Shown: positions 26,052-34,049, counted from the first letter of the stretch. The stretch is DNA of 56,762 nucleotides from Oscillospiraceae bacterium (GCA_902801295.1 CADCHN010000011.1:1-56762), one strand, 5' to 3'. Numbers and translations: made by a program. The notes: generated by a model not told the origin, from the sequence alone.

Positions 26052-27386
26052 TTATCGTTTATTGGATCTGCGCCAGATGCGCTGCGCGTCGGCAGCCTGG
26101 ATCAGCTCGTCGCGGAAGTCCGGGTGCGCCAGGGACACGAGCTTTTCCGCCCGCTCCCAGGTGGAGCAGCCGGCCAGGTTCTCCGCGCCGTACTCGGTGA
26201 CGATCCAGAAGGCCTGGCTGCGCGGGTCGGTGACGATGTCGCCGTCAAAGTGGGGCAGAATGCGGGAATGTCGCTCGCCCTTCTTGTCGACGAAGGACGA
26301 GGTCATGCAGATAAAGGCCTTGCCGCCCTTGGACATGGCCGCGCCCGTGAGATAGTCAAGCTGGCCGCCGGTGCCGCTGATTTGCCGCAGGCCGGCGCTC
26401 TCGGCGCAGATCTGCCCGTAGAGATCGACCGAAATGCAGCTGTTGATGGAGATCATGTTGTCGTGTTTGGCGATGATGCCGGGGTCGTTGACGTAGGACA
26501 GCGGCTCGACTACAACACTCGGGTTCTGGTCGACCCAGTCGTAGAGCTCACGGGAGCCGAAGACCAGGCCAGTCACGCCCTTGCCCTTCTGGAAGGTCTT
26601 GCGCTTGTTGGTGAGCTTGCCGGCCTGCGCCATGCGGAGGTAGGCGTCGCCGCAGAGCTCGGTGTGCATGCCGAGATCCTTCAGGTCGGAGTCGGAGATC
26701 ATCGCGCCGACCACGTTCGGCATCGTACCGATGCCGAGCTGCAGCGTCGCGCCGTCCACGATGTGCGGGACGATGAACTCCGCGATCTTCCGATCCTCCT
26801 CGGAGGCCTCGGCGATCGGGAACTGCGGCAGTGGGGGATGCTCCCCCTCCACCACGCAGTCCACCTCGGAGATGTGGATGCATTCGTCAAAGCCGCCGAG
26901 GATGCGCGGCAGATGCTCGTTGACCTCGAGGATCACGATATCCGCCTTGTCCATGATGGCCTTGGCCACGCCGGTGGCGCAGGAGAAATTGAAGTAACCG
27001 TGTTTGTCCATCGGCGTGACTGCCATCATCGCGACGTTGACGGTCAGGAAATTTTCATAGTACCAGCCCAGGTTGCGGAAGATCATCGGGATAAAGTTGC
27101 AGAGGTTTTTGTCGCAGAGCTTCCGCTCGTAGCCGGAGCAGTGCCAGCTGTTATAGATGAAGTGTTCGCGGCTCGGATCGACCTCCACCGTCTGGATCGG
27201 GCCGAAGAGCAAATTGCCGCGAATCTTGACGTCCGAGAGTTCATCCCGACGCTTGGCCAGGGCAGCGTCCAGCAGCTGCGGGAAGCAGATGTTGCTGGCG
27301 TAGTCCACCCAGTCGCCGCTCTTGACCAGCTCGACGGCCTGCTCCGGCGTGCGGAGCTTGGCGCGGTATTCCTCCCGGACTCCCAT
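26052..27386 (-). CDS. Butyryl-/4-hydroxybutyrate-type CoA:acetate CoA-transferase
   Basis: A 444-residue member of the acetyl-CoA hydrolase/transferase family (Cat/But type). The mid-region GIGTMPNVVGAM is followed by HTELCGDAYL, where Glu243 sits in the position of the family's catalytic glutamate that forms the glutamyl-CoA thioester. The C-terminal part has GTGGQLDYLTGAAMSKGGK, the glycine-rich CoA-binding region. Its ATG overlaps the stop of iorB by one base. In this operon it probably moves CoA from the acyl-CoA made by IorAB to acetate, giving the free acid and acetyl-CoA for ATP synthesis. A role as butyrate-forming But cannot be excluded. Confidence 0.88.
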   Translation of the reverse strand: MGVREEYRAKLRTPEQAVELVKSGDWVDYASNICFPQLLDAALAKRRDELSDVKIRGNLLFGPIQTVEVDPSREHFIYNSWHCSGYERKLCDKNLCNFIPMIFRNLGWYYENFLTVNVAMMAVTPMDKHGYFNFSCATGVAKAIMDKADIVILEVNEHLPRILGGFDECIHISEVDCVVEGEHPPLPQFPIAEASEEDRKIAEFIVPHIVDGATLQLGIGTMPNVVGAMISDSDLKDLGMHTELCGDAYLRMAQAGKLTNKRKTFQKGKGVTGLVFGSRELYDWVDQNPSVVVEPLSYVNDPGIIAKHDNMISINSCISVDLYGQICAESAGLRQISGTGGQLDYLTGAAMSKGGKAFICMTSSFVDKKGERHSRILPHFDGDIVTDPRSQAFWIVTEYGAENLAGCSTWERAEKLVSLAHPDFRDELIQAADAQRIWRRSNKR

Positions 27387-27958
27387 TACAGCACGGCCTC
27401 CCTTCCCGCCTCGTAGGCGCGCAGGTTGAGATCAATGAATTTGGGGGGCACGGTCTCGCGGATGACCGTCTCCCAGTCGATGTCGTCCAGGCCGATGACC
27501 TTGGTCATTGCGCCGAATAGGACGACGTTCATGCACTTGGCGCTGCCGAGCTGCATCGCGATATCGGAGGCCTTCAGCACGTGGCAGTTGAAGTTGGCCT
27601 GCATGGCCTCGAGGCAGCCCTCGGGGTACTCGCAGAGGCCGGCCGCGGTGGCGGCTGAGGGCATGGCATAGTCGTTGATGATGGCGATGCCGTCGGGCTT
27701 GAGAAACTCGGCGTAGCGCACGGCCTCCATCTTCTCATAGGCAACGAGGATATCCGCCTCGCCCTTGCCGATGACGGGAGAGTAGACCTTGTCGCCGAAA
27801 TGGACCTGCGTGGAGACGCTGCCGCCGCGCTGGCTCATGCCGTGTACCTCGGACATTTTAACGTCATAGCCTTTTTTCATTACGCCGTTGATGAGGATCT
27901 TCGCCGTCAGAATGGCGCCCTGTCCGCCGACGCCGACCAAAATTACACTCTTTTTCAT
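27386..27958 (-). CDS. iorB: Indolepyruvate ferredoxin oxidoreductase, beta (gamma-domain) subunit
   Basis: A 190-residue 2-oxoacid:ferredoxin oxidoreductase gamma-type subunit. The N-terminal VGVGGQGAILTAKIL and SEVHGMSQRGGSVSTQV motifs are diagnostic of IorB. It works with IorA to decarboxylate aryl-pyruvates to aryl-acetyl-CoA while reducing ferredoxin. It lies three bases after iorA and overlaps the CoA-transferase start by one base. Length normal. Confidence 0.95.
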   Translation of the reverse strand: MKKSVILVGVGGQGAILTAKILINGVMKKGYDVKMSEVHGMSQRGGSVSTQVHFGDKVYSPVIGKGEADILVAYEKMEAVRYAEFLKPDGIAIINDYAMPSAATAAGLCEYPEGCLEAMQANFNCHVLKASDIAMQLGSAKCMNVVLFGAMTKVIGLDDIDWETVIRETVPPKFIDLNLRAYEAGREAVL

Positions 27959-27961
27959 GGC

Positions 27962-29710
27962 TCACTTCTCCTTCCGGCTGATCGCGCCCACCGGGCACAC
28001 CTGGGCACACACGGTGCAGCCCACGCACTGGATGGGATCAATGCTCGATTTCTTATTGACGATGCTCAGGGCCGGGCAGCCGACCTTCTGGCACATTTTG
28101 CAGCCAATGCACTTGTCGGTATCGACGACGCAGAGGCCGGTTTCGTGCTTGATGCGCTTGATGAGCAGGCAGGGGCGGCGGCAGATGATGGCCGCGGGCA
28201 CTTCGCTCTCCTCGGCCTCTCTGACGGCCGCATCCATGGCCTTGAGGTCCTGCGGATCGACGATGAGGATCTTCTCGTAGCCGATGCCCTTGAGCACGTC
28301 CTCGATGGCAATGGCGTCGGCCACCTCGCCGAGCAGGGTGTAGCCGCTGCCGGGGTTGTCCTGGTGGCCGGTCATGCCGGTGATGTGGTTATCCAGGACG
28401 ACGGGAACGACGTTGGCCTTGTTGTAGATGATCTCGGCTGCGCCTGTCATGCCGCTGTGGAAGAAGGTGGAGTCGCCCACCACGCCGAAGACCTTTTTCT
28501 TCCGGCCGAGCACCTCGAGGGTCTTGGCGATGCCGGCGCCGACGGAGAAGCCGCCGCCCATGCACAGCACGGTGTCCACCGCGCTCAGAGGCGCCGCGGC
28601 GCCCAGGGTGTAGCAGCCGATATCGCCGGTGACGATGCTGCCCTTATGTTTGCTCATCGTATAGAAGAAGCCGCGGTGCGGGCAGCCGGGGCAGAGGGCG
28701 GGCGGACGGGCGACCGCGTGAACCGGCAGCTCCTTTACCTCCGGCTCTACGCCAAAGAGCATCTGGCGCAGGCGCTGGGGATTGAGTTCATACATATTGC
28801 TGACCTTTTCCTTGCCGATGCAGGGAATGCCGGCCGCCTTGATCTGCTCCTCCATGAAGCCCTCCAGCTCCTCGACGACGTACAGCGTCTTGACGGAGGC
28901 GGCAAACTCGCGGATCAGTTCCATGGGCAGGGGGTTCGTCAGACCGAGCTTCAGGAAGCTGGTGCCCTCGGGGAAGACCTCTTTCGCATACTGGTAGGCG
29001 ATGGAGGCGGTGACGACGCCGATCTCGCCGTCGCCCTTTTCCACGCGGTTGAGCGGGCAGCGGTTGGAGTATTCCTCGAGCGCGGCCAGGTTCTTCTCCA
29101 CCTTGGGGTGGTTGGCGTAGGCATTGGCCGGGGTGCAGACGTTCTTGCGGATATTTCTCTGATAGGGCGTCGGCTCCTTCTCCTCGCGCTCGCCGAGCTC
29201 GACGAGGCTCTTGGAGTGAGACACGCGCGTGGTGGTGCGGAAGAGCACCGGCATGTCATACGCTTCGGAGATCCGATAGGCTTCCTTCATGAAGTCCTTG
29301 CATTCCTGGGAATCCGAAGGCTCGATCAGCGCGAGCTTGGCAAACTTCGCATAGTAGCGATTGTCCTGCTCGTTCTGCGAGGAGTGCATGCTGGGGTCGT
29401 CGGCCGTGACGATCACGAAGCCGCCGGTCACGCCGTTGTAGGCGGCGGTGAACATCGGGTCGGCGGCCACGTTCAGGCCGACGTGCTTCATGGCGCAGAG
29501 GCTGCGCACACCGGCGACGGAGGCGCCGTAGGCAAACTCGGTGGCGACCTTCTCGTTGGGGGCCCACTCGCAGTAGACTTCGCCCTTGAACTTGGGCAGT
29601 TCTTCAAAAATTTCGGTGCTGGGGGTGCCGGGATACGCGGAACAGACCTTGACGCCCGCCTCATAGGCGCCGCGGGCGATGGCTTCGTTGCCGGACAGCA
29701 GTACTTTCAA
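27962..29710 (-). CDS. iorA: Indolepyruvate ferredoxin oxidoreductase, alpha subunit
   Basis: Large subunit (582 residues) of the thiamine-diphosphate enzyme. The N-terminal SAYPGTPSTEI segment is the pyrimidine-binding domain. GDIGCYTLG and GDSTFFHSGMTG belong to the diphosphate/metal-binding domain. The C-terminus has two [4Fe-4S] motifs, CIGCKMCQKVGC and CVGCTVCAQVC, that pass electrons to ferredoxin. I chose a TTG start at 29710 (MKVLLSGNEA) because GGAGGG lies seven bases upstream; starting at 29725 would put the ribosome-binding site inside the gene. It is the first gene of the amino-acid oxidation operon. Confidence 0.95.
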   Translation of the reverse strand: MKVLLSGNEAIARGAYEAGVKVCSAYPGTPSTEIFEELPKFKGEVYCEWAPNEKVATEFAYGASVAGVRSLCAMKHVGLNVAADPMFTAAYNGVTGGFVIVTADDPSMHSSQNEQDNRYYAKFAKLALIEPSDSQECKDFMKEAYRISEAYDMPVLFRTTTRVSHSKSLVELGEREEKEPTPYQRNIRKNVCTPANAYANHPKVEKNLAALEEYSNRCPLNRVEKGDGEIGVVTASIAYQYAKEVFPEGTSFLKLGLTNPLPMELIREFAASVKTLYVVEELEGFMEEQIKAAGIPCIGKEKVSNMYELNPQRLRQMLFGVEPEVKELPVHAVARPPALCPGCPHRGFFYTMSKHKGSIVTGDIGCYTLGAAAPLSAVDTVLCMGGGFSVGAGIAKTLEVLGRKKKVFGVVGDSTFFHSGMTGAAEIIYNKANVVPVVLDNHITGMTGHQDNPGSGYTLLGEVADAIAIEDVLKGIGYEKILIVDPQDLKAMDAAVREAEESEVPAAIICRRPCLLIKRIKHETGLCVVDTDKCIGCKMCQKVGCPALSIVNKKSSIDPIQCVGCTVCAQVCPVGAISRKEK

Positions 29711-29837
29711 CTTGAATCCCTCCAAAACTCTTCACTTTTCGGATTATCCGGTTTTGCCGAAACGGCGGTGCGGGGCGGCTGCCCCGCGCGGGGTTTTTTG
29801 TCGGTTTTTGTGATATTCACCGATTATTGGCGCAGAT

Positions 29838-29866
29838 ATTATAGCATATTCTATGTATTTTGTACA
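29838..29866 (-). promoter_or_regulatory. Promoter of the iorAB operon
   Basis: On the minus strand TGTACA (29861-29866), 17 bases, TATAAT (29838-29843). The leader is about 120 bases. The plus-strand G/C-rich stretch at 29762-29797 can fold (GCGGGGCGGCTGCCCCGCGC). Confidence 0.65.
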
Positions 29867-29936
29867 GATGCTTTCTGTTTTTTCCGCAGTTTCGGCCGCT
29901 TTTTGCCGATCCTGAATTCTTATACAGCTCTATACA

Positions 29937-29991
29937 AAAAGGCAGAGTGGAAGGGGCGTGAAAGCCCCTGCCGCATTCTGCCTTTTGTATT
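29937..29991 (-). terminator. Terminator of the cation antiporter gene
   Basis: AAAAGGCAGA-type arms pair imperfectly (AAAAGGCAGAGTGG with the complement of CATTCTGCCTTTT, then GGGGC/GCCCC) around TGAAAG. The minus-strand transcript of the antiporter, whose stop is at 30006, would end in a TTTTTG run after this hairpin. Confidence 0.7.
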
Positions 29992-30005
29992 CTTATTCAT
30001 GCCGC

Positions 30006-30977
30006 TCAGACTACGAACTGGAACACAGTGAAGGCCGCGTACAGGCACAGCAGCACAATTCCCTGCCAGCGCTTGAGCTTGCCCTCCCGGAGCGTGGGCA
30101 GGCACAGCAGCGCCATCACCACAAACATCAGCGGCAGATCCACCAGCAGCGAGGCGTTCATCCCCGCCAGCGTCTTCTCGGCAGGGATCGCAAAGGGCCG
30201 GATCGTGATGGCCATGCCGGACACGAGGACGATGTTGAACAGGTTTGCGCCGATGATGTTGCCGAGCGAGAGCGCGCTGCGCTTCTTCACCAGCGCGGTG
30301 ACGGCGGTGACAAGCTCCGGCAGCGAGGTGCCGAGGGCGACCATCGTCAGGCCGATCACCGAGTCGGGCACGCCCAGGGCCGCCGCGATCAGGGTGCCGT
30401 TTTCCACCAGGAGATTGGCGCCCCAGGCGATTGCCGCCGCGCCGACGACGAGCATGGCCAGCTCCTGCCACAGGGGTCTTTCCTTGGCGGATTCATCTTC
30501 TTCCGCCGTCTCCGCTCCCTCCGGCTGCGTTTTCATCTGCCGGATCGTGAGGATCATATATGCGGCAAAGAGGCACAGGAACAGCAGGCCGTTCCAGCGG
30601 GCGAAGTTGCCGGCGGTGTAGGCAATACCCGCGTACAGCAGCGCCGCAAGGAAGAAGGCGGCCACCGGCAGACGCAGCGACTTCTTGTTGACGCTCGTCG
30701 GCCGGATGGCGACCGTCAGCGCCGCGATCAGCGAGGTGTTGCAGATGACCGAGCCGATGGCGTTGCCGTAGGAAATGCCGCTGTTGCCGAGCGCTGCCGC
30801 CTGGGAGGACACCATGACCTCCGGCAGCGTCGTGCCGATGGACACGACCGTCGCGCCGATCAGCAGCTCCGACAGATGAAAGCGGTGAGCAATCCCCACC
30901 GCGCCGTCCACAAACCAGTCGCCGCCCTTGATGAGCAGCACAAAACCAAGCAGAAACAGTAAAACAGGTACGAGCAT
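30006..30977 (-). CDS. Calcium/sodium:cation antiporter (CaCA family, YrbG type)
   Basis: A 323-residue membrane antiporter with ten hydrophobic helices in two inverted halves. The alpha repeats are clear: GTTLPEVMVS with GNAIGSVICN, and GTSLPELVTA with GNIIGANLFN, which form the ion path in the NCX/CaCA fold. A charged cytoplasmic loop (TQPEGAETAEEDESAKE) separates the halves. It probably exchanges sodium or protons for calcium. A sodium-pumping V-ATPase in the same window would make the sodium gradient available, though the link is inference. It stands alone between a small hypothetical gene and its own terminator. Confidence 0.92.
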   Translation of the reverse strand: MLVPVLLFLLGFVLLIKGGDWFVDGAVGIAHRFHLSELLIGATVVSIGTTLPEVMVSSQAAALGNSGISYGNAIGSVICNTSLIAALTVAIRPTSVNKKSLRLPVAAFFLAALLYAGIAYTAGNFARWNGLLFLCLFAAYMILTIRQMKTQPEGAETAEEDESAKERPLWQELAMLVVGAAAIAWGANLLVENGTLIAAALGVPDSVIGLTMVALGTSLPELVTAVTALVKKRSALSLGNIIGANLFNIVLVSGMAITIRPFAIPAEKTLAGMNASLLVDLPLMFVVMALLCLPTLREGKLKRWQGIVLLCLYAAFTVFQFVV

Positions 30978-30998
30978 AGTAACCTCCTGAGGCCCGGC

Positions 30999-31310
30999 TT
31001 ACAGCCGGATGCCTGTATATTTGATGGAATGGAAGATCCAGAACTTTTTCAGACTGAACGACAGCGTTTCGTCGTATTCGAGCATATAGGGCGGCAGCAG
31101 CACCTCGCCCAGCTCTCCCGCGACGGGGCGGAAGCGTTTTTTCTCTTTGAAATAAGCCGCCTGCTTGTCGCTGATCAGATGGACATAGAGCTCTGTAACT
31201 TCGATGTCGGAGTGCTGGGCCGAAACCACCTCGACCGCGATCGTGGACGTGCCTTTTTTCGCCATGTATTCGCGCAGCGCCTCATCATATTCGATCGTTT
31301 TGACTTTCAT
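30999..31310 (-). CDS. Small conserved-looking hypothetical protein
   Basis: About 103 residues starting at ATG 31310 (MKVKTIEYDEALREYM). No membrane helix or signal peptide. The C-terminal SFSLKKFWIFHSIKYTGI resembles the tail of the CC/Se-motif (seleno)protein family, a HesB-like fold, but the CC/Se cysteines that name that family are absent here (the segment reads VSAQHSDIEVTELY), so I do not assign it. Its own promoter and a two-hairpin leader lie upstream. It is 21 bp from the antiporter, with which it may be co-transcribed. Confidence 0.6.
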   Translation of the reverse strand: MKVKTIEYDEALREYMAKKGTSTIAVEVVSAQHSDIEVTELYVHLISDKQAAYFKEKKRFRPVAGELGEVLLPPYMLEYDETLSFSLKKFWIFHSIKYTGIRL

Positions 31311-31367
31311 ACGGCTCACAGATCCTTCTCTTTTTCTTTTGCATATTATTGAATATCTGGCGCCGCA

Positions 31368-31466
31368 GCCGTGCTGCTGCGCTGAGCAGCAAAGCTGCAC
31401 GGCGGAATGCCTTTTGGCATTTCGCCATCAGATAGTCATTATAATGAAACGCTTCGAAGCTGTCAA
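31368..31466 (-). promoter_or_regulatory. Promoter and structured leader of the small hypothetical gene
   Basis: On the minus strand TTGACA (31461-31466), 16 bases, TATAAT (31439-31444). The transcript would start near 31432 and immediately form a hairpin at 31401-31426 (11-bp arms, AAAA loop, one mismatch), then another at 31368-31403 (GCCGTGC arms with inner GCTGC pairing). About 55 unpaired bases follow before the start codon at 31310. The tandem hairpins at the very 5' end look like an mRNA-protecting or regulatory leader. Confidence 0.6.
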
Positions 31467-31501
31467 CCAATTCCTTCCGTCCGCCCACAGAGCGAAATAA
31501 A

Positions 31502-31530
31502 CGCCGGGCAGCGACGTTCGCTGCCCGGCG
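31502..31530 (-). terminator. Terminator of the DUF3793-flavodoxin-HMA operon
   Basis: Arms CGCCGGGCAGCGA and its exact complement around a CGT loop. On the minus strand it is followed by TTTATTT and lies 19 bases after the HMA gene stop. Confidence 0.85.
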
Positions 31531-31548
31531 GCTGTGTTGGATGCCTTC

Positions 31549-31800
31549 TTATCTGCCGAAGAGGCCCTTCTTCTCATAGGGCGCCGATTCCGCCGAGAGC
31601 ACACGGTAGCCCGTGCTTTCGATCGCGGCGCGCAGTGCGTCGAGATCGGCGGCCTCCTCCGTGAGAAAGCTGGCTTCTGCTTTTTTGTGGGACGAGCTGA
31701 GCTTTTTGGCCTGTGGGATCGCCCTGCGGATGGCCTCGTTGACATGCGCCTCGCACATGCCGCAGACCATGCCGTCAATCTTTAAAACGGTTCGGATCAT
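31549..31800 (-). CDS. Heavy-metal-associated (HMA) domain protein
   Basis: An 83-residue ferredoxin-like HMA domain starting at ATG 31800 (MIRTVLKIDGMVCGMC). The CGMC motif binds soft metals such as copper(I) in CopZ-type chaperones and P-type ATPase domains. The remainder (LDALRAAIESTGYRV) is the normal end of the fold. There is a short C-terminal tail and no copper ATPase nearby. It is the third gene of the operon, five bases after the flavodoxin stop, suggesting a metal-handling or metal-starvation role. Confidence 0.85.
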   Translation of the reverse strand: MIRTVLKIDGMVCGMCEAHVNEAIRRAIPQAKKLSSSHKKAEASFLTEEAADLDALRAAIESTGYRVLSAESAPYEKKGLFGR

Positions 31801-31805
31801 GGCAC

Positions 31806-32228
31806 TCACGCGAGGGCGGCGCCCAGCGCCTGGCAGGCGCTCAGGGCTTCGTCGTCCGGCGCCTCGCAGCAGATGACGCTTTCCGCGCAGAGCGTGATGC
31901 CGGACTCTGCGCAGTTGTCCTCCCAGCTGCGCATCCACTCGCCGTCTCCCCAGCCGTAAGAGCCGAAGAGCGCGGCCTTCTTTCCGGCCACGTCCGGCTT
32001 CACCGACTCGAACAGCGGCTCAAACTCGCTGTCCTCCAGCGACTCGCCGCCCATCGCGGGGCAGCCGAAGGCAAAGGCGTCGTACTGCGCCGCCTTCTCG
32101 GGTGCAAAATCGGACACGGCAAACAGCTCGGCGGACGCGCCGGCCTTTTGCGCCCCGCGAAGCACCGCCTTCGCCATCGCCTCGGTGTTGCCGGTGCCGC
32201 TCCAGTAAATCACTGCGACATGATTCAT
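31806..32228 (-). CDS. Flavodoxin
   Basis: A 140-residue FMN electron carrier. The phosphate loop is WSGTGNTEAMA near the N-terminus. The FMN-contact loops are CPAMGGESL and the FGSYGWGDGEWM segment, the typical short-chain flavodoxin pattern. It can replace ferredoxin when iron is scarce, which fits the metal-type operator upstream of the operon. It lies 25 bp after the DUF3793 gene. Confidence 0.93.
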   Translation of the reverse strand: MNHVAVIYWSGTGNTEAMAKAVLRGAQKAGASAELFAVSDFAPEKAAQYDAFAFGCPAMGGESLEDSEFEPLFESVKPDVAGKKAALFGSYGWGDGEWMRSWEDNCAESGITLCAESVICCEAPDDEALSACQALGAALA

Positions 32229-32253
32229 GCTTTCATCCTCTTTTCTTCAAAAA

Positions 32254-32811
32254 CTATATTGCCACAGCAAGCCGCTCCACGCCGAAGCCGGCGCGGAAGA
32301 ACCTGCAGTAGGACTCGGTGCATCGGTTGTACCTGTCGAAGAGCCGCCGGGCTTTTTCCTCATCCCCGTAGACCTTCCAGTGACCGCAGAGCTTGAAATT
32401 CCTGGCCTTGTTGTCGATAAAGCCGCGCACGTCCTCCGGCGGATAGCTGAGAAACAGCCCGATCTCGTGCGGAAACTCCGCGCCTTCCCGCAGGCGGCGG
32501 ATCAGGCACCGCACGCACGTTTCGGCGCAGCAGCCCTCGTAGCCCGCCTCGGCCAGGATCTCCCTGGCGCGGCGGCCGCTGAGATCGCGCGCCAGCTCCT
32601 CCGGACGGAACAGATACAGCAGCGCCCGCGACGCCCCGAAGCGCAGCGGCGCCAGGCGGATGCCGCGCGGAGACAGGCAGCGGTTGAGCCGTCGCAGTTC
32701 TCCGATCAGCGTCTCCCGGCTCTCATAGGGACAGGAAAAAATGCTCCCGGTCTTGATGCCCGCCAGCGTCGGCGCGCAGCATCTGACCAGCAATTCGTCA
32801 ATCACAGCCAT
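32254..32811 (-). CDS. DUF3793 family protein
   Basis: About 185 residues. The opening IDELLVRCCAPTLAGIKTGSIF, the cysteine cluster CCAETCVRC and the C-terminal LFLSYPPEDVRGF, KLCGHWKVYGDEEKA segments are hallmarks of DUF3793, common in anaerobic Firmicutes beside flavodoxin and metal genes. Its biochemical role is unknown. I chose ATG at 32811; the GAGGTG that could serve as ribosome-binding site directly abuts it, an unusually short spacing, and a TTG at 32823 is the alternative. First gene of a promoter-operator-controlled operon. Confidence 0.82.
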   Translation of the reverse strand: MAVIDELLVRCCAPTLAGIKTGSIFSCPYESRETLIGELRRLNRCLSPRGIRLAPLRFGASRALLYLFRPEELARDLSGRRAREILAEAGYEGCCAETCVRCLIRRLREGAEFPHEIGLFLSYPPEDVRGFIDNKARNFKLCGHWKVYGDEEKARRLFDRYNRCTESYCRFFRAGFGVERLAVAI

Positions 32812-32826
32812 CACCTCACGCAAGCC

Positions 32827-32882
32827 GGTAGTTAGGTATGTCTAACTACCGCTACTATACCAGATTGAATTCCTATTGTCAA
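32827..32882 (-). promoter_or_regulatory. Promoter with metal-regulator-type operator
   Basis: On the minus strand TTGACA (32877-32882), 17 bases, TATAGT (32854-32859). Just downstream lies the palindrome GGTAGTTAG-N6-CTAACTACC (32827-32850), 9-bp perfect arms, covering the transcription start. The TTAG-N6-CTAA core resembles DtxR/IdeR-type boxes. Together with the flavodoxin downstream, this suggests iron repression. The regulator is not in the window. Confidence 0.75.
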
Positions 32883-32957
32883 GATAGGAATGTACTCTCA
32901 AACATGCGAGCCGCGGGAATAGCATTCCCAGGTTCTGAAAAAAAAATAAGCGGAACC

Positions 32958-32986
32958 TTGACAAACGATTTTATGTTGTGTTCAAT
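32958..32986 (+). promoter_or_regulatory. Promoter of gpx-ohrR
   Basis: TTGACA (32958-32963), 17 bases, TTCAAT (32981-32986), followed by AGGAGG at 33006-33011. The minus 10 is weak. The region TTGTGTTCAATATAGTTGAAATAAA is AT-rich and contains TTCAATATAGTTGAA, an imperfect inverted repeat that could bind the OhrR-type regulator. Confidence 0.5.
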
Positions 32987-33019
32987 ATAGTTGAAATAAA
33001 CATTCAGGAGGTTTTCATC

Positions 33020-33562
33020 ATGTCCGTTTATGATTACAGTGTTCTGGACCGCAAAGGCAACGAGGTCTCTCTGGAGCAGTACCGGGATAAGGTTCTGCTG
33101 GTCGTCAACACCGCCACCGGCTGCGGCTTCACGCCCCAGTACAAGGGGCTCGAGGAGATGTACGAGAAGTACCACGACCGCGGCCTCGAGATCCTCGACA
33201 TTCCCTGCAACCAGTTTGCCGGCCAGACGCCCGGCACCGACGAGGAGATCCACGAGTTCTGCACGCTCAAGTACAACACCCAGTTTCCCCAGATGAAAAA
33301 GTCCGATGTGAACGGCGAAAACGAGCTGCCGCTCTTCACCTGGCTCAAGTCCCAGAAGGGCTTTGAGGGCTTTGGCAAGGGTCCGACGGCGTTGGCCATG
33401 TCCGCCATGCTCAAGAAGATCGACAAGGATTACAAGAACAATCCCTCGATCAAATGGAATTTCACCAAGTTCCTCCTGGACCGCGACGGCAATGTTGTTG
33501 CGCGCTTTGAGCCGACCTGCGACATGAAAAAGGTGGACGAGGCCGTGGCCGAGCTGCTGTGA
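33020..33562 (+). CDS. gpx: Glutathione peroxidase-family thiol peroxidase
   Basis: A 180-residue peroxidase starting at ATG 33020. The peroxidatic residue is Cys35 (NTATGCGFTPQY), cysteine rather than selenocysteine. The catalytic glutamine lies in CNQFAGQTPG and the tryptophan in KWNFTKFL. A further cysteine in EFCTLKYN is conserved in the family. Bacterial cysteine GPx enzymes generally use thioredoxin. The next gene is an OhrR-type peroxide sensor, so the pair is a local organic-peroxide defence unit. Confidence 0.93.
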   Translation: MSVYDYSVLDRKGNEVSLEQYRDKVLLVVNTATGCGFTPQYKGLEEMYEKYHDRGLEILDIPCNQFAGQTPGTDEEIHEFCTLKYNTQFPQMKKSDVNGENELPLFTWLKSQKGFEGFGKGPTALAMSAMLKKIDKDYKNNPSIKWNFTKFLLDRDGNVVARFEPTCDMKKVDEAVAELL

Positions 33563-33572
33563 GGCCATAGAA

Positions 33573-34010
33573 ATGGCCGAGGTCTTTGATCCTCTGAAGC
33601 TGGAAAACCAGCTCTGTTTTCCGCTCTATGCCGCCTCTCGGGCGCTGATCCGGCAGTATCACCCCGCGCTGAGCGCGCTGGACCTGACCTATACGCAGTA
33701 TGTGGCCATGATGGCGCTGTGGGAGAGCGCGCCGCTGAGCGTCAAAGAGCTCGGCGAGCGGCTCTATCTCGACACCGGCACGCTGACGCCGCTGCTCAAG
33801 GCGATGGAGCAGAAGGGCCTGATCCGGCGCCGGCGCAGCGAAGCGGACGAGCGCAGCGTGATCGTCAGTCTCACGGACGAAGGCGCGGCGCTGCGGGAGA
33901 AGGCGCTCTCCGTCCCGGCGCAGGTCGGCGGCTGCATCCGTCTGGACGCATCCCGGGCGCAGCAGCTCTGCGGGCTGCTGTATGAGCTGCTGGATGCGCT
34001 TGAAAAATGA
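33573..34010 (+). CDS. ohrR: MarR/OhrR-family peroxide-sensing regulator
   Basis: A 145-residue winged-helix regulator. LENQLCFPLYAASRAL near the N-terminus matches OhrR, whose reactive cysteine (here Cys15) is oxidised by organic hydroperoxides. The two tyrosine-containing helices that contact it (YTQYVAMM) are present. The recognition helix region is LYLDTGTLTPLLKAME and the wing is RRRRSEADERSVIVSLT. A second cysteine (GGCIRL) near residue 113 might allow a disulfide. It lies 10 bp after gpx and probably represses that promoter. Confidence 0.88.
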   Translation: MAEVFDPLKLENQLCFPLYAASRALIRQYHPALSALDLTYTQYVAMMALWESAPLSVKELGERLYLDTGTLTPLLKAMEQKGLIRRRRSEADERSVIVSLTDEGAALREKALSVPAQVGGCIRLDASRAQQLCGLLYELLDALEK

Positions 34011-34011
34011 G

Positions 34012-34049
34012 AAAACGGTCACCCCGGCTGGGGTGACCGTTTTCTTTTG
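34012..34049 (+). terminator. Terminator of gpx-ohrR
   Basis: Perfect 15-bp arms GAAAACGGTCACCCC and complement with a GGCT loop, followed by TTTT; it begins one base after the ohrR stop. Confidence 0.92.

Noticed and set aside
29726..30005. Possible hidden gene between iorA and the antiporter
   Set aside because: Only the iorA promoter and leader and the antiporter terminator are seen; no frame with a start signal or plausible composition.
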